Both the position numbers and the translations under genes were made by a program. The notes under the pieces are model-generated. The model did no database searches, was not told where the DNA came from, and saw nothing but the letters and a program-made list of their open reading frames with translations. Positions 8,305 through 17,611 of a stretch of 64,000 bases of DNA are shown here, one piece after another. Numbering within the stretch: position 1 is the stretch's first letter; each line of letters opens with the position of its first letter. The stretch covers positions 1-64,000 of the forward strand of contig CAJTPU010000012.1 in NCBI GenBank assembly GCA_910578335.1, read 5' to 3'. The stretch comes from an uncultured Lachnospiraceae bacterium. Lineage in GTDB: Bacteria > Bacillota > Clostridia > Lachnospirales > Lachnospiraceae.

Positions 8305-10119
8305 TTATTCAGCCGGTCCGGTCTGCATCCGGTACATCTGCGCATAGCGCCCGTTTCGTGCCATCAGCTCTTCGTGGTTTCCCTGCTCTTTCATTTCCCC
8401 GTTTTCCAGCAGGAGAATCAAATCAGAATCCCGAATGGTGGAAAGGCGATGCGCAATAATCACGGAAGTACGGTTTTCGCAAATTTTCAGCATGGCACGC
8501 CGTATCTTCTGCTCCGTCACGGTATCCACGGAACTGGTTGCCTCATCCAGTATCAGTATCGGCGCATCACAAAGAACCGCCCGCGCAATCGTCAAAAGCT
8601 GCCTTTCCCCTTGGGAGAGCTCCATACCGCCCTGCGTCAAAACAGTCTCATAGCCGGCGGGCAGTCTCTCAATAAAGCTGTCTGCGCCGGCAATCTGCGC
8701 CGCCTGCCGCACCTGCTCCATCCCAGCTTCCGGATGCCCATAACATATATTTTCCCTGACTGTAGCTGCAAACAGTGCCGTATCCTGCAAAACCACACCA
8801 AAAGCCTCCCGCAGCTCCTCCATGCGGTAATCCCGCAAATCGTGCCCGTCTAACAGAATGCTTCCCGCAGAAACGTCATAAAACCTTGTCAGCAGATTGA
8901 TAATTGTAGTCTTGCCCGAGCCTGTCGTTCCTACAATGGCTGTCTGCGTCCCCGCCGGTATCTTTATGGAAATATCCCTTAATACCTGCTGCCCCTCTTC
9001 ATATCCAAAGCTTACGTGGCAAAAGGCAATCTCCCCTTTTACCTCCTTTAAAGAAAACGCATCCTTTCTGTCCGCCGGTTCCGCCTCCTCATCCAGAATT
9101 TCAAAAACGCGCTCCGCACCGGCAACGGCTGTCTGAAACTGATTGTAAATATTGGCGATTTCCACAAAAGGACGGGTAAACTGGCGCACGTAGAGCAAAA
9201 AACTGGTAACAAGACCGATATCCGAAATGCTGCCGTTGACAAACAATACACCGCTGAAAACCGCTATCGCCACATAGCAGAGGTTATTGATTACATTCAT
9301 AAGCGGCATCAGATAGCCGGACCATATCAGCGCCTTGACGGACACCTGACAAAGCCCGCTATTTTTTTCTTCAAACTCACGCTCCATCTCCTCCTCGCGG
9401 CAAAACGCCTTGATAAGCGCAAGCCCCGAAACGCTTTCCTCCACCTGCCCGTTTAACGCGCCAAGGCTTTTCTGCTGGCTGGCAAACAGCTTTTTTGTCC
9501 GCCTTGTCACGGTCTTTGTCAGCAGAAATATCAACGCGACGCCGCAAAGCGCCACCAGCGTTAAAAGAGGACTTGCCGCCGCCATCATCCCGAAAATGCC
9601 GGCAACGGTAAAGCCATAGGTAAAAAGCATTGTCAGGGAATTGGAAATTGTCGTGCTGATGTTGTCCACATCATTTGTCAGACGGCTCATCAGCTCCCCA
9701 TGCCGATGCCTGTCAAAAAAGGACAGCGGCAGCGTGCGAATCTTTGCAAAAAGCGTGCTCCTGATATGGTGAATCACCCTCTGCCCGATAGAAGCCATAA
9801 AAAAGGACTGCAAAAATTTCACCAGCCAGTCGCAAAAATACAACCCAGCCAGACAACAAATGAACCATGCCGCCGCATCCTCACCGCTGATTGCCTTTAC
9901 CGCCCTGCCCGTCACATAGGGCGAGAGGATGGAAGCGCCGGAGGCAAGTGCGGACAGTAACAGAAGCCATCCAAATCCTTTCCGATGCCCCTTTGTCAGC
10001 AGCAAAAGACGCCGCAGCGTGCCCTTCATATTTTTCGGTTTTACCACTACTCCGCCGCGCCCGGGACGGGAAATGCCGCCCGGATTTGCAGGCGGCACAA
10101 AATGATTCTTTTCACCCAT
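8305..10119 (-). CDS. ABC exporter half-transporter, catalytic-site subunit
   Basis: A 604-residue fusion of six-helix membrane domain and ATPase, a type IV (multidrug/lipid) exporter half. Walker A is GTTGSGKT, Walker B ILILDEATSS with the catalytic Glu, and the switch His is in IAHRLST. Its signature is LSQGE instead of LSGGQ. With the gene just upstream it forms a heterodimer with one full and one degenerate ATP site. The ATG at 10119 lies inside the end of the partner gene (8-base overlap) with GGGGGTGG upstream, indicating coupling. The substrate cannot be read from sequence. Confidence 0.9.
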   Translation of the reverse strand: MGEKNHFVPPANPGGISRPGRGGVVVKPKNMKGTLRRLLLLTKGHRKGFGWLLLLSALASGASILSPYVTGRAVKAISGEDAAAWFICCLAGLYFCDWLVKFLQSFFMASIGQRVIHHIRSTLFAKIRTLPLSFFDRHRHGELMSRLTNDVDNISTTISNSLTMLFTYGFTVAGIFGMMAAASPLLTLVALCGVALIFLLTKTVTRRTKKLFASQQKSLGALNGQVEESVSGLALIKAFCREEEMEREFEEKNSGLCQVSVKALIWSGYLMPLMNVINNLCYVAIAVFSGVLFVNGSISDIGLVTSFLLYVRQFTRPFVEIANIYNQFQTAVAGAERVFEILDEEAEPADRKDAFSLKEVKGEIAFCHVSFGYEEGQQVLRDISIKIPAGTQTAIVGTTGSGKTTIINLLTRFYDVSAGSILLDGHDLRDYRMEELREAFGVVLQDTALFAATVRENICYGHPEAGMEQVRQAAQIAGADSFIERLPAGYETVLTQGGMELSQGERQLLTIARAVLCDAPILILDEATSSVDTVTEQKIRRAMLKICENRTSVIIAHRLSTIRDSDLILLLENGEMKEQGNHEELMARNGRYAQMYRMQTGPAE

Positions 10120-11827
10120 TCTGTCCACCCCCAATCTGTGATTCATAGATTGCCTGATATACTCTGCAGGAAGCCATCAGCTCCTCATGCGTGCCATATC
10201 CCTCCACACAGCCGTTGTCCAGACACAGCACATGGTCCGCGCGCATCACCGTGGCAATACGCTGACTTATCAGCAGTACGGTTACATGCTCTTTCATGCC
10301 CTGCAGCCCTTTTAGTACCGCTGCCTCCGTGCGGGCATCCAGTGCGCTGGTGCAATCGTCCAAAATCAGGATACGGGGCTTTCTGACAAGCGCACGCGCA
10401 AGAGAAAGCCGCTGCTTCTGTCCGCCGGAAAGGTTCACGCCTCCCTGCCCCAGCAGCGTATCATAGCCCTGTGGACTTTTTGCAATAAAATCATCCGCAC
10501 ACGCCGTTTCTGCTGCTGCCGTAAGCTCGGCTTCCCCGGCATCCGCCCGCCCCCAGCGCAGGTTGTCGCGAATGGTTCCCGAAAAGAGCAGCGCTTTCTG
10601 GGGCGCCACCGCAATGGCACTCCGAAGCAGCCTTGTGTCTATCTGCCGCACGTCACATCCGTCTATCAGAATTTTTCCTTCGGTAACGTCGTAAAACCTT
10701 GGAATCAGATTGACAAGCGTTGTCTTGCCGCAGCCGGTGGCACCAATGATTCCCACCGTCTCCCCCTCTCTGATATGCAGATTGATATCCCGAAGAGACG
10801 CCTTGCCTGCCCCCGCGTAGGAAAAGGAAACATGTTCGAATCGGATATCGCCTTTGATATCCGGCGAAAGCGGATGCACAGGCTCCTTCTGTGCGGGCTG
10901 CTCGTCAAGCACCTCTTGTATCCGCTCTGCAGATGCAAACGCCCTGACCGCAATATTTAAGGAATTGGATATCATCATCACGGAAAAGAGCACCTGCGTC
11001 ATATAATTGACAGACGCCATCAGCCTTCCGATTTCCTCCGCCTGTTTATTTTGGGAAATCCACAGCAGCAGCACAATGCCGAAATGAATCGTCAGATTGA
11101 TAAAAGGGGAAAACACCGCCATTGTCCGCAGGGCGTTCGTATTTGCCGCCGCAAGCTCCTCTGAGGCATGTTCAAATTTTTCCGCCTCCTCTTCCTCCGC
11201 CCGAAATGCCTTCACCACACGCACCGCGGAAAGAAATTCCCGCGTCACGCCGTTTAGCTGCTCCAGCTTTTTCTGCACCTTTCCAAAGCGGGGGTATCCG
11301 ATTTTCATATTTCCCAACACCAGCAGGGAAACCGCAAGCATGACGACCGCCATAACGGGAGCCTGCCGCGGCGTCTGCAGCATAATCAGTATAATAGCGC
11401 CGATACAGATAACCGGCGCCTTTACCATCATACGCATAATGCTGTTGACAAACTCCTGCACCTGCGTCACGTCGTTGGTGATGCGGGTAATAATGGAAGC
11501 CGGCTGCAGACGGTCAATATTTTCCATGGAAAGCCGCTGCACATTGCGGTACATATCTCCCCGCAGCTCTCTGCCGATTGTCTGGGAAGTCCGGCTGGCA
11601 AAGCGGTTGCGCATCACGGCGCAGACCGCGCCTGTCAGGGCAATGCCCAGCATAATGGCGCCATAAAACAGAATTTTGCCGAGAGCTGCATTTTTTATCC
11701 CCACATCCACGATATAAGACATAAAGGTCGGCTGCAGCAAATCCGCCGCGGCTTCCATCGTCAGAAAAAAGGTTGACAACAAAAAAATCCCCAAATGCCT
11801 TTTGATATATTGCAATACCAGCTTCAT
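10112..11827 (-). CDS. ABC exporter half-transporter, degenerate-site subunit
   Basis: A 571-residue membrane-ATPase fusion, partner of the following gene. Walker A is GATGCGKT and the signature LSGGQ is intact, but Walker B ends ILILDDCTS, with Asp replacing the catalytic Glu, and the switch His is Gln (ISQRIAT). These changes mark the degenerate site of heterodimeric exporters such as TM287/288 and BmrCD. The ATG at 11827 is chosen for GGAGG four to five bases upstream; a longer frame extends 39 bases further. No dedicated regulator adjoins the pair. Confidence 0.9.
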   Translation of the reverse strand: MKLVLQYIKRHLGIFLLSTFFLTMEAAADLLQPTFMSYIVDVGIKNAALGKILFYGAIMLGIALTGAVCAVMRNRFASRTSQTIGRELRGDMYRNVQRLSMENIDRLQPASIITRITNDVTQVQEFVNSIMRMMVKAPVICIGAIILIMLQTPRQAPVMAVVMLAVSLLVLGNMKIGYPRFGKVQKKLEQLNGVTREFLSAVRVVKAFRAEEEEAEKFEHASEELAAANTNALRTMAVFSPFINLTIHFGIVLLLWISQNKQAEEIGRLMASVNYMTQVLFSVMMISNSLNIAVRAFASAERIQEVLDEQPAQKEPVHPLSPDIKGDIRFEHVSFSYAGAGKASLRDINLHIREGETVGIIGATGCGKTTLVNLIPRFYDVTEGKILIDGCDVRQIDTRLLRSAIAVAPQKALLFSGTIRDNLRWGRADAGEAELTAAAETACADDFIAKSPQGYDTLLGQGGVNLSGGQKQRLSLARALVRKPRILILDDCTSALDARTEAAVLKGLQGMKEHVTVLLISQRIATVMRADHVLCLDNGCVEGYGTHEELMASCRVYQAIYESQIGGGQNG

Positions 11828-11895
11828 AATCCCTCCATGAGACGCTGCTTCACCGTCCGTACTCATTCTATTCAGAAAATACTTTTTGTTTCCCC

Positions 11896-12816
11896 TTAAC
11901 GCAGATATGCCTCTCCTGCCGCAATATCCTCCCGAAGCTGTGCCTTCAGCCCCTCCACGCTGTCAAATTTCCTTTCAGGACGCCTGAATTCATACAGACT
12001 GACTTCAATTTCCTCTCCATAGACGTCCCCGTCAAAATCATACAGATAGGTTTCCACGCCCAGCCGCTTTACCTCTTCCTCTATAGTCGGCTTATACCCG
12101 ATGTTGCTGATGGCTCTGTAATAGCGCCCTTTCAGCCATACGCCGGAATAGTACACGCCAAGCGGCGGCAGCAGTTTATTTTCCGGCGGCAGCAAATTCA
12201 AGGTCGGCATACCAAGCGTGCGTCCAATCCGGTTGCCATGCTGCACCGTTCCCAGCACCGGGTACGGCATACCCAAAAGCCGCTGCACAAGACGCATATC
12301 GCCCGCTTCCACCGCTTTTCTGACGCGCGTGGAGCTGACCTTGCTGCCGTCCACGGCTACCTTCTCAATGATTCGTACCTCCACACCGCTTTTTGCCGCC
12401 ATACGCTTTAAGAGCGCCGCATCGCCCGCGCCGCCCGCTCCAAAAGAGATATCCGTCCCTGCCGCCACAAACCCTGCCTGCATTCTGCCAAAGAGCACTT
12501 CCGTCACAAAGGTCTGGGGCAGCATTGCCGCCGTCTTTTCATTTAACGGAAATTCTATCAGGATATCCACCCCCAGCGCCGCAAAAAGCCGCCGCTTTTC
12601 TTCCCGCGTGGACAATTCCTTTTCCCCTGTTTTTCCAAAAAAAACGGCGGGCGGCGGGTCAAAAGTAAACACGCACGCCTTTCTTCCCGCCTGCCTCTGG
12701 CAGAGTATTTCCTCTAAAAGGCGCCGATGTCCCACATGCACGCCGTCAAATTTTCCAATTGCCGCTGCTGTTTCTTCCCGCAGGTAAAAATCCGTTGTAT
12801 TTGTAATAATTTCCAT
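11896..12816 (-). CDS. ribF: Bifunctional riboflavin kinase / FAD synthetase
   Basis: This 306-residue enzyme phosphorylates riboflavin to FMN and adenylylates FMN to FAD. The N-terminal nucleotidyltransferase domain has GKFDGVHVGHRRLL; the C-terminal flavokinase domain has GNRIGRTLGMPTLNL and GVYYSGVWLKG. Length is normal. The ATG at 12816 has GAGG six bases upstream; two earlier in-frame ATGs lack a better site. In many Firmicutes ribF follows truB directly. Here about 2.4 kb with four accessory genes lies between them. Confidence 0.95.
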   Translation of the reverse strand: MEIITNTTDFYLREETAAAIGKFDGVHVGHRRLLEEILCQRQAGRKACVFTFDPPPAVFFGKTGEKELSTREEKRRLFAALGVDILIEFPLNEKTAAMLPQTFVTEVLFGRMQAGFVAAGTDISFGAGGAGDAALLKRMAAKSGVEVRIIEKVAVDGSKVSSTRVRKAVEAGDMRLVQRLLGMPYPVLGTVQHGNRIGRTLGMPTLNLLPPENKLLPPLGVYYSGVWLKGRYYRAISNIGYKPTIEEEVKRLGVETYLYDFDGDVYGEEIEVSLYEFRRPERKFDSVEGLKAQLREDIAAGEAYLR

Positions 12817-12913
12817 CGTTTTCCTCATCTCTGCGATGCTTTGCCGCACAAAGCCGTCCATGGCTTACGAACCAGCACACATAATTTCTGTCAACCGAAC
12901 CGGATAAAGGCAG

Positions 12914-13432
12914 CTACGGTATGGTAATGTCCACCCTGTATGCCCCGTCAATCAGAAGATAAGGCGCCCCGTGCTTTTGACACTGTTCCAGTACCGCCGC
13001 GTTTTCCCTGCACAGCATTTCCATCGTACAGCCCTCGTCCTCCATTCTGTCTTCTATTACGCTTGCATATGTTTGAATATCGTCAAAATGATTCTGAATA
13101 TACTGCCTGCTCATAACCAGACAATAATATTTTATATGGACAATATATTCTGCGCCAAAATCCTTTTTCCAGTCAAATGGGATATAACATCCCTCCACTA
13201 TCAGATTCTGCTTGTTTTCAATGGCTGTTTTTATCATTTCCGCGACAATCGGCCACAAATATGCTGTCAGCTCTTTGTCCGGGCTCACAGGAGTCAGCGC
13301 CGTATTGCCGCTGCGGATAAGCCCCATCTTTAAGTGGTCTATGGATAAATAAGGATATTGATACTTTTCAAGCAGTCTCTGGGCTAACAGCGTCTTGCCT
13401 GTATGTGTCGCCCCTGTTATCAAGATAATCAT
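12914..13432 (-). CDS. P-loop kinase-like protein
   Basis: A 172-residue protein starting MIILITGATHTGKT, with a Walker A motif at its N terminus and a lid-like region later (NHFDDIQTYASVIEDRM). It resembles small-molecule kinases and the 2-phosphoglycerate kinase-like group, but the substrate is unclear. The ATG at 13432 has AGAGGG seven bases upstream, so the longer frame that would overlap the upstream gene is not needed. It sits in a group of unrelated small genes between truB and ribF. Confidence 0.7.
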   Translation of the reverse strand: MIILITGATHTGKTLLAQRLLEKYQYPYLSIDHLKMGLIRSGNTALTPVSPDKELTAYLWPIVAEMIKTAIENKQNLIVEGCYIPFDWKKDFGAEYIVHIKYYCLVMSRQYIQNHFDDIQTYASVIEDRMEDEGCTMEMLCRENAAVLEQCQKHGAPYLLIDGAYRVDITIP

Positions 13433-13467
13433 ATATTTTCCCTCTTTCCGTATTCTTCCCGTTTTTG

Positions 13468-14196
13468 TCAGCCGCACATTTTTTCATACAATCCGGGAAT
13501 ACAGGAGGTTGCAAGTATCTGCGCCGCCGTAGCCACATCAATCAGGGTATGTCCCACCATAATCGGCAGCGGATTCCGCTTTTTATGATACTGTGCGCAC
13601 AAAAGAACGGTTAAGGGTAAAAACGACAAGAAACGGTATATCATATACTTTATATCAAACAATGTCGGGATAAAGCTGTGCTGCAGTGCAAAGAAAAACG
13701 CCGGTATCAAGACCGCCATGTATGTATTTTTGATTTGATTTACACCGCAGCCTAAATACAAGCCCTCCTCTGCAAACGCTGTCGATATCGGTAAGACAGC
13801 CAAATTGACTGCCGCCAGCCATGCCGGTATAGGCGCAATCATCATAGGCGCCGCATAGGGAATCACTCCATAGCAGAATAAGCCCGCCAGATACATCCCA
13901 GCCATTCCCACAAGCAGAATCACAAAAGACATACCCGCAATCTGCCAGCCCGTCGTCCTGCCCTTTTGATAATTGATTAGCTTCCCATAACTGCTTCCCT
14001 GCTTTTTGGTAAGAAAAAGCAGAATGAGTATTGTGATAATATTGACCAGACTTGCTATCACCGACCACCAGTGACTGATTTGGGCTGTTGTTCTGCCTGC
14101 GGCAAATGCCCCCACGGTAAATACCAGCAAAAAAATAACACACCGCATCGGCAGCATAAGGGGCAGCATTTTACTGCGATTTGCTTTATCTTCCAT
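13468..14196 (-). CDS. CPBP-family intramembrane protease homologue
   Basis: A 242-residue multi-pass membrane protein, about seven helices. It shows the CPBP (Abi/Rce1-like) layout: AEEGLYLG for motif 1, FALQHSF for motif 2 and GHTLIDV for motif 3. The family normally has EExxxR in motif 1; here the Arg is absent, so activity is uncertain though both Glu and the His residues remain. GGGAG lies upstream of the ATG. These proteins process membrane-bound peptides such as bacteriocin leaders, but no such peptide gene is nearby. Confidence 0.8.
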   Translation of the reverse strand: MEDKANRSKMLPLMLPMRCVIFLLVFTVGAFAAGRTTAQISHWWSVIASLVNIITILILLFLTKKQGSSYGKLINYQKGRTTGWQIAGMSFVILLVGMAGMYLAGLFCYGVIPYAAPMMIAPIPAWLAAVNLAVLPISTAFAEEGLYLGCGVNQIKNTYMAVLIPAFFFALQHSFIPTLFDIKYMIYRFLSFLPLTVLLCAQYHKKRNPLPIMVGHTLIDVATAAQILATSCIPGLYEKMCG

Positions 14197-14271
14197 CCTT
14201 TTCTCCCATCCTTTTCCTCTGTCTTACAAACCGGCAGTTACCGGATTACACATCTGCTTTTCATTATAGCA

Positions 14272-14300
14272 TTGGCTATCCGTTTTGGCTATGCTATAAT
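14272..14300 (+). promoter_or_regulatory. Promoter of the plus-strand GNAT gene
   Basis: TTGGCT (14272-14277), 17-bp spacer, TATAAT (14295-14300). It lies 38 bases before the GNAT start and is the only obvious promoter in this divergent gap. Confidence 0.65.
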
Positions 14301-14337
14301 AAAAAGTAACACAATAAAGGCAGGTGGCACGATTTTT

Positions 14338-14814
14338 ATGCAGATACAGTTGGGAAACAGAACCGCTGAAACTGTCAGCATTTATTTTCAAAAAGCAAAC
14401 AAGCCGGAAATCAGGGCGGTACTGCCGCAGAAAGCGCAGACAGAAAAAGAGGCTCTGGCAGATTATCAGAAAACGCTGCTTCCTGCGTCTACAAGCTATG
14501 GAAAAATAATTCTGGCTGACGGAAATTATATTGGCGATATATGGTGCTACTGCATGAATATGCACGCCGAACCAAATGCCATGTTAAGCTTCTGCATTTT
14601 TGAACCCGCCTGCTGGGCAAAGGGAATTGCCACAAAAGCCGTCTCCCTGTTTCTAAAAGAAATGCGGGAAAAATATGCGCCTGCCACAATCGGCGCCTTT
14701 ACCTTTGCAGAAAATACCGGCTCCATACGGGTTCTTGAAAAAAACGGCTTTGTTGTACGGGAAGAGTTCTCCGAAGATGGGCGGGCGTCCAAATACCTGC
14801 AGTATACTTACTGA
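14338..14814 (+). CDS. GNAT family N-acetyltransferase
   Basis: A 158-residue acetyl-CoA-dependent acyltransferase of the RimJ/RimL-like type. Visible motifs are GDIWCYC in the central strands, CWAKGIATKAVSLFL in the acetyl-CoA pyrophosphate loop and ENTGSIRVLEKNGF near the end. The frame extends far upstream, but 14338 has AGGTGG ten bases before it and a promoter just upstream. It is divergent from the CPBP gene and converges on another GNAT gene. The substrate is unknown. Confidence 0.85.
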   Translation: MQIQLGNRTAETVSIYFQKANKPEIRAVLPQKAQTEKEALADYQKTLLPASTSYGKIILADGNYIGDIWCYCMNMHAEPNAMLSFCIFEPACWAKGIATKAVSLFLKEMREKYAPATIGAFTFAENTGSIRVLEKNGFVVREEFSEDGRASKYLQYTY

Positions 14815-14825
14815 CAGATACTTAG

Positions 14826-15224
14826 TCAGGCTCCTCCCTTTTCGGAAAAGGTTTCCATTTGCCCACATAACATATTATAAAACCCAAACCGCTCATAAAA
14901 CGGCTTCAAGCCTTCTTCATAAACCACTGAAATCATGTAGATACGCTTTTCCTTCAAATATGCAATCATTTTATTCATCAGGTCTGTGCCAATCCCTTTG
15001 CCTTGGTAATCCGGGCAAACCATTAAATCCTGAATATACGCATCTGTTACCCCATTTGATACACTATCAATATACCCAATCAGTTTATCTTCTTCATAAA
15101 CTGCAATATGGTAATAGGATGTCAGCAAAGGGTTTTCATACTCTCTTTCCATCCTGTTCCAGCCCACAGATTCACGCAAATCCGCCAATGCTTTTACAGA
15201 CACTTGTTCGTTGAATTTGTACAT
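14826..15224 (-). CDS. GNAT family N-acetyltransferase
   Basis: A 132-residue single-domain acetyltransferase with the acetyl-CoA motif VCPDYQGKGIGTDLM and a C-terminal FYERFGFY strand. It lies 35 bases beyond truB on the same strand and may be read through from the translation operon. It is one of seven GNAT genes in the window. Substrate not recognisable. Confidence 0.87.
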   Translation of the reverse strand: MYKFNEQVSVKALADLRESVGWNRMEREYENPLLTSYYHIAVYEEDKLIGYIDSVSNGVTDAYIQDLMVCPDYQGKGIGTDLMNKMIAYLKEKRIYMISVVYEEGLKPFYERFGFYNMLCGQMETFSEKGGA

Positions 15225-15258
15225 CTATGTTTTTCTCCTCGTGGAATATTTATTTTTC

Positions 15259-16155
15259 TCACAAAAACATCTTCCTCGGCTTAAACACACCCGCCTCCCT
15301 GTCAAACACATAGATACCGTAAAAGCGCCCGCTGCCGTCGTACACCCTGACCTCCTCGTCAGGTCCGAACATGCGGCGTTCCTTAATCTGATGCAGGGAA
15401 AAAAGATTGCCGTTCTGCACCGTTTTGCTATAGATATCCGGCACATGCACCTGCGCCAGTTCGTCAAACATGGCATCCGCCGGTATCAGTACCTTTTCTA
15501 TTTTGTCTTCGTCCCTAAGCTTTTCAAGCTGAGAAAGGGTAATTGCCGTATCAAGGGTAAAGCAGCCCGATTTTGTCCTCTTTAACGCGGACATGGCGGC
15601 GCCGCAGCCTAAGCGTACACCGATATCGTGGCAAAGCGTCCTGATATAAGTTCCCTTGGAGCAGGAAACCCGAAGGCTCACCAGGGGCAGCTCCATGGAC
15701 AGAATTTCAATGTCATAAAGCTTCACGCTGCGGGAAGAGCGCTCCACCTCACGTCCTTCCCGCGCCAGCTCATACAGCCTTTTTCCGTTTACCTTCAATG
15801 CCGAATACATAGGCGGCACCTGCTCGTAGCCGCCCACAAAAGAGCGAACCGCCTCCTCCACCTCTTCCACGGAGGAGCGCACCTCTTTTTCTTCTAAAAC
15901 AGTTCCCGACATATCCTGCGTATCCGTCGTAACACCCAGCCGCATAACCGCCTCGTACTCTTTGTCCCTGTCTGTCAGCAGGTCCGCAAGGCGGGTTGCG
16001 TTTCCCAGACATACAGGAAGCACTCCGACCGCATCCGGGTCAAGAGTGCCTGTATGTCCTATTTTTTTCTGTTGTAAAATCCCTCGAAGCTTTGCCACCA
16101 CGTCATGAGAGGTAAAGCCTTTTTCTTTGTAAATATTTATGACTCCGTTGTACAT
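15259..16155 (-). CDS. truB: tRNA pseudouridine-55 synthase
   Basis: Makes pseudouridine 55 in the T loop of tRNAs. The catalytic motif is GHTGTLDPDAVGVLP with the essential Asp; KGTYIRTL and the C-terminal PUA-like region (AMFDELAQVHVPDIY onward) are present. The 298-residue length is normal. Its start overlaps the nrnA stop by 19 bases, so the genes are coupled. It closes the conserved rimP-to-truB operon. Confidence 0.96.
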   Translation of the reverse strand: MYNGVINIYKEKGFTSHDVVAKLRGILQQKKIGHTGTLDPDAVGVLPVCLGNATRLADLLTDRDKEYEAVMRLGVTTDTQDMSGTVLEEKEVRSSVEEVEEAVRSFVGGYEQVPPMYSALKVNGKRLYELAREGREVERSSRSVKLYDIEILSMELPLVSLRVSCSKGTYIRTLCHDIGVRLGCGAAMSALKRTKSGCFTLDTAITLSQLEKLRDEDKIEKVLIPADAMFDELAQVHVPDIYSKTVQNGNLFSLHQIKERRMFGPDEEVRVYDGSGRFYGIYVFDREAGVFKPRKMFL

Positions 16156-17111
16156 ACTCCGTTTTCCTTTAACTGCTCTTCAATATGTAGGGACAAATTG
16201 TTGATGACGTCATGCGCCGTTCCTTTCATGGTACAGCCTGCCGCCCGCATATGCCCGCCGCCGCCAAAGTAGGATGCCACCTTCGACACGTCTACCGTTT
16301 CATCGGAACGCAAACTGACCTTGTACTCTAACAAGTCCGTCTCATACATGAATACGGCACAGCTCACCCCTTTTATATTGCGAAGCTGATTGACAATACC
16401 GTCCAAATCCGCGGGCTCCACGTCATAAAATGCCATCATCTCTTTATCGACACAGCTCACAATGCATCTGCCGCCCATAAAACAGATGCTCTCCATCAGC
16501 GCCCTGCCAAGTATCTGGTTCTGCCGGTAGGTTTTTTGATAAAAGCTCTCCTCGATGATTTTATGGAAAGGAAATCCAAACTCCATCAGCCTTGCCGCAA
16601 TCCGCATGGTCTCCGGCGTGGTATTGGAATACTGGAACACGCCTGTATCATGGATGATTCCCGTGTACAGCGCCATCGCAATATCCTTGTCCAAATATGC
16701 CTCTTCAAACAGTCCGTAAAGCACTTCCGAGGTGGAACCAACCTCCGGCTTTACTACATTGATATCACCGCTTCCGTTTTGATTGCTGATATGATGGTCT
16801 ATATTTATTTTCTTTTTGGCAGAATGAAAAAAGGCTTCCGCCGCTCCCATCCGCTCAGGTACGGTATCCAGTGCAAAAAAAACATCAAAGACCTCTTCAT
16901 ACGCATATTCGGAATCAATCTCCTTAAGGCACGGGATATATCTGAAACAGTCGGGAGGCGTCTCCATAAAAAGTGTAAGCTCCGCTTGCGGAAACCGCTT
17001 TTTTAAATACAGGTACAAAGCCGTTGACGAACCGACGGCATCGCCGTCCGGTCTGATATGGGTACTGATGCCAATGCGCTTTGCGCCTGCACACTCCTTC
17101 ACTAAATCCAT
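16137..17111 (-). CDS. nrnA: DHH-family oligoribonuclease / pAp phosphatase
   Basis: A 324-residue phosphodiesterase that degrades very short RNAs and 3'-phosphoadenosine 5'-phosphate. The DHH domain has HIRPDGDAVGSS, FALDTVP and NIDHHISNQN; the DHHA1 domain has GGGGHMRAAGC. The ATG at 17111 has AAAGGGG six bases upstream. It sits between rbfA and truB, its common place in Firmicutes, and is co-transcribed with them. Confidence 0.94.
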   Translation of the reverse strand: MDLVKECAGAKRIGISTHIRPDGDAVGSSTALYLYLKKRFPQAELTLFMETPPDCFRYIPCLKEIDSEYAYEEVFDVFFALDTVPERMGAAEAFFHSAKKKINIDHHISNQNGSGDINVVKPEVGSTSEVLYGLFEEAYLDKDIAMALYTGIIHDTGVFQYSNTTPETMRIAARLMEFGFPFHKIIEESFYQKTYRQNQILGRALMESICFMGGRCIVSCVDKEMMAFYDVEPADLDGIVNQLRNIKGVSCAVFMYETDLLEYKVSLRSDETVDVSKVASYFGGGGHMRAAGCTMKGTAHDVINNLSLHIEEQLKENGVCTTES

Positions 17112-17148
17112 ACTCTTCCCCTTTCCGCACATACTTCCTGCACAGGGT

Positions 17149-17505
17149 CTACTCTCCTCTCATGACCTCGTCTATCTTTTTGGACATATTGACGCCGTAC
17201 TCGATAGACTGGTCCATGATAAAGGTAATCTCCGGCGTGTTTCGCAGATTCACCGTTCTGGCAAGCTGGTTTTTGATATACCCTTCCGCGCTCTTTAAGC
17301 CCTTGTAGGTATCCTCCCTTGCCTTATCATCGCCCAGCACGCTAATCCACGCCTTACAGGTTTTTAAATCCGGTGCAACCTCCACGGCAACCACGCTTGT
17401 CAGCGGGCTTATACGCGGGTCCTTAATATCCCCGCGTATAATCTCCGCCAGCACTCGCTGCACCTCCCCGTTAATACGGGTACTCTTCAAACTATTTTTT
17501 CTCAT
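17149..17505 (-). CDS. rbfA: Ribosome-binding factor A
   Basis: A 118-residue KH-like factor needed for maturation of the 30S subunit. It shows the family opening RINGEVQRVLAEIIRGDIKDPRI and the later DKAREDTYKGLKSAEGYIKNQLA with ITFIMDQSIEYG. GGAG precedes the ATG by seven bases. The 118-base gap to infB contains two related hairpins. Confidence 0.96.
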   Translation of the reverse strand: MRKNSLKSTRINGEVQRVLAEIIRGDIKDPRISPLTSVVAVEVAPDLKTCKAWISVLGDDKAREDTYKGLKSAEGYIKNQLARTVNLRNTPEITFIMDQSIEYGVNMSKKIDEVMRGE

Positions 17506-17533
17506 TCATAATCTCCATACTGCGAAGCAATCC

Positions 17534-17552
17534 GGCTGCGTCTTTTGCAGCC
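17534..17552 (-). repeat. Hairpin 2 of the infB-rbfA spacer
   Basis: GGCTGC and GCAGCC form a stem around a 7-nt loop. It is preceded on the minus strand by AAAAAGAAAAACGAA, as in the companion hairpin at 17591-17611. The stem differs from its companion by a compensated base pair (C-G instead of T-A). Confidence 0.55.
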
Positions 17553-17590
17553 TTCGTTTTTCTTTTTACCGATGAAACTTAGAAAAACTT

Positions 17591-17611
17591 AAGCTGTGTT
17601 TTTTACAGCTT
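17591..17611 (-). repeat. Hairpin 1 of the infB-rbfA spacer, possible attenuator
   Basis: AAGCTGT and ACAGCTT form a 7-bp stem; AAGTTTTTCT follows on the minus strand, so it may cause partial termination after infB. GATGAAAAGAAAAACGAA precedes it, matching the second hairpin's leader. Confidence 0.5.
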
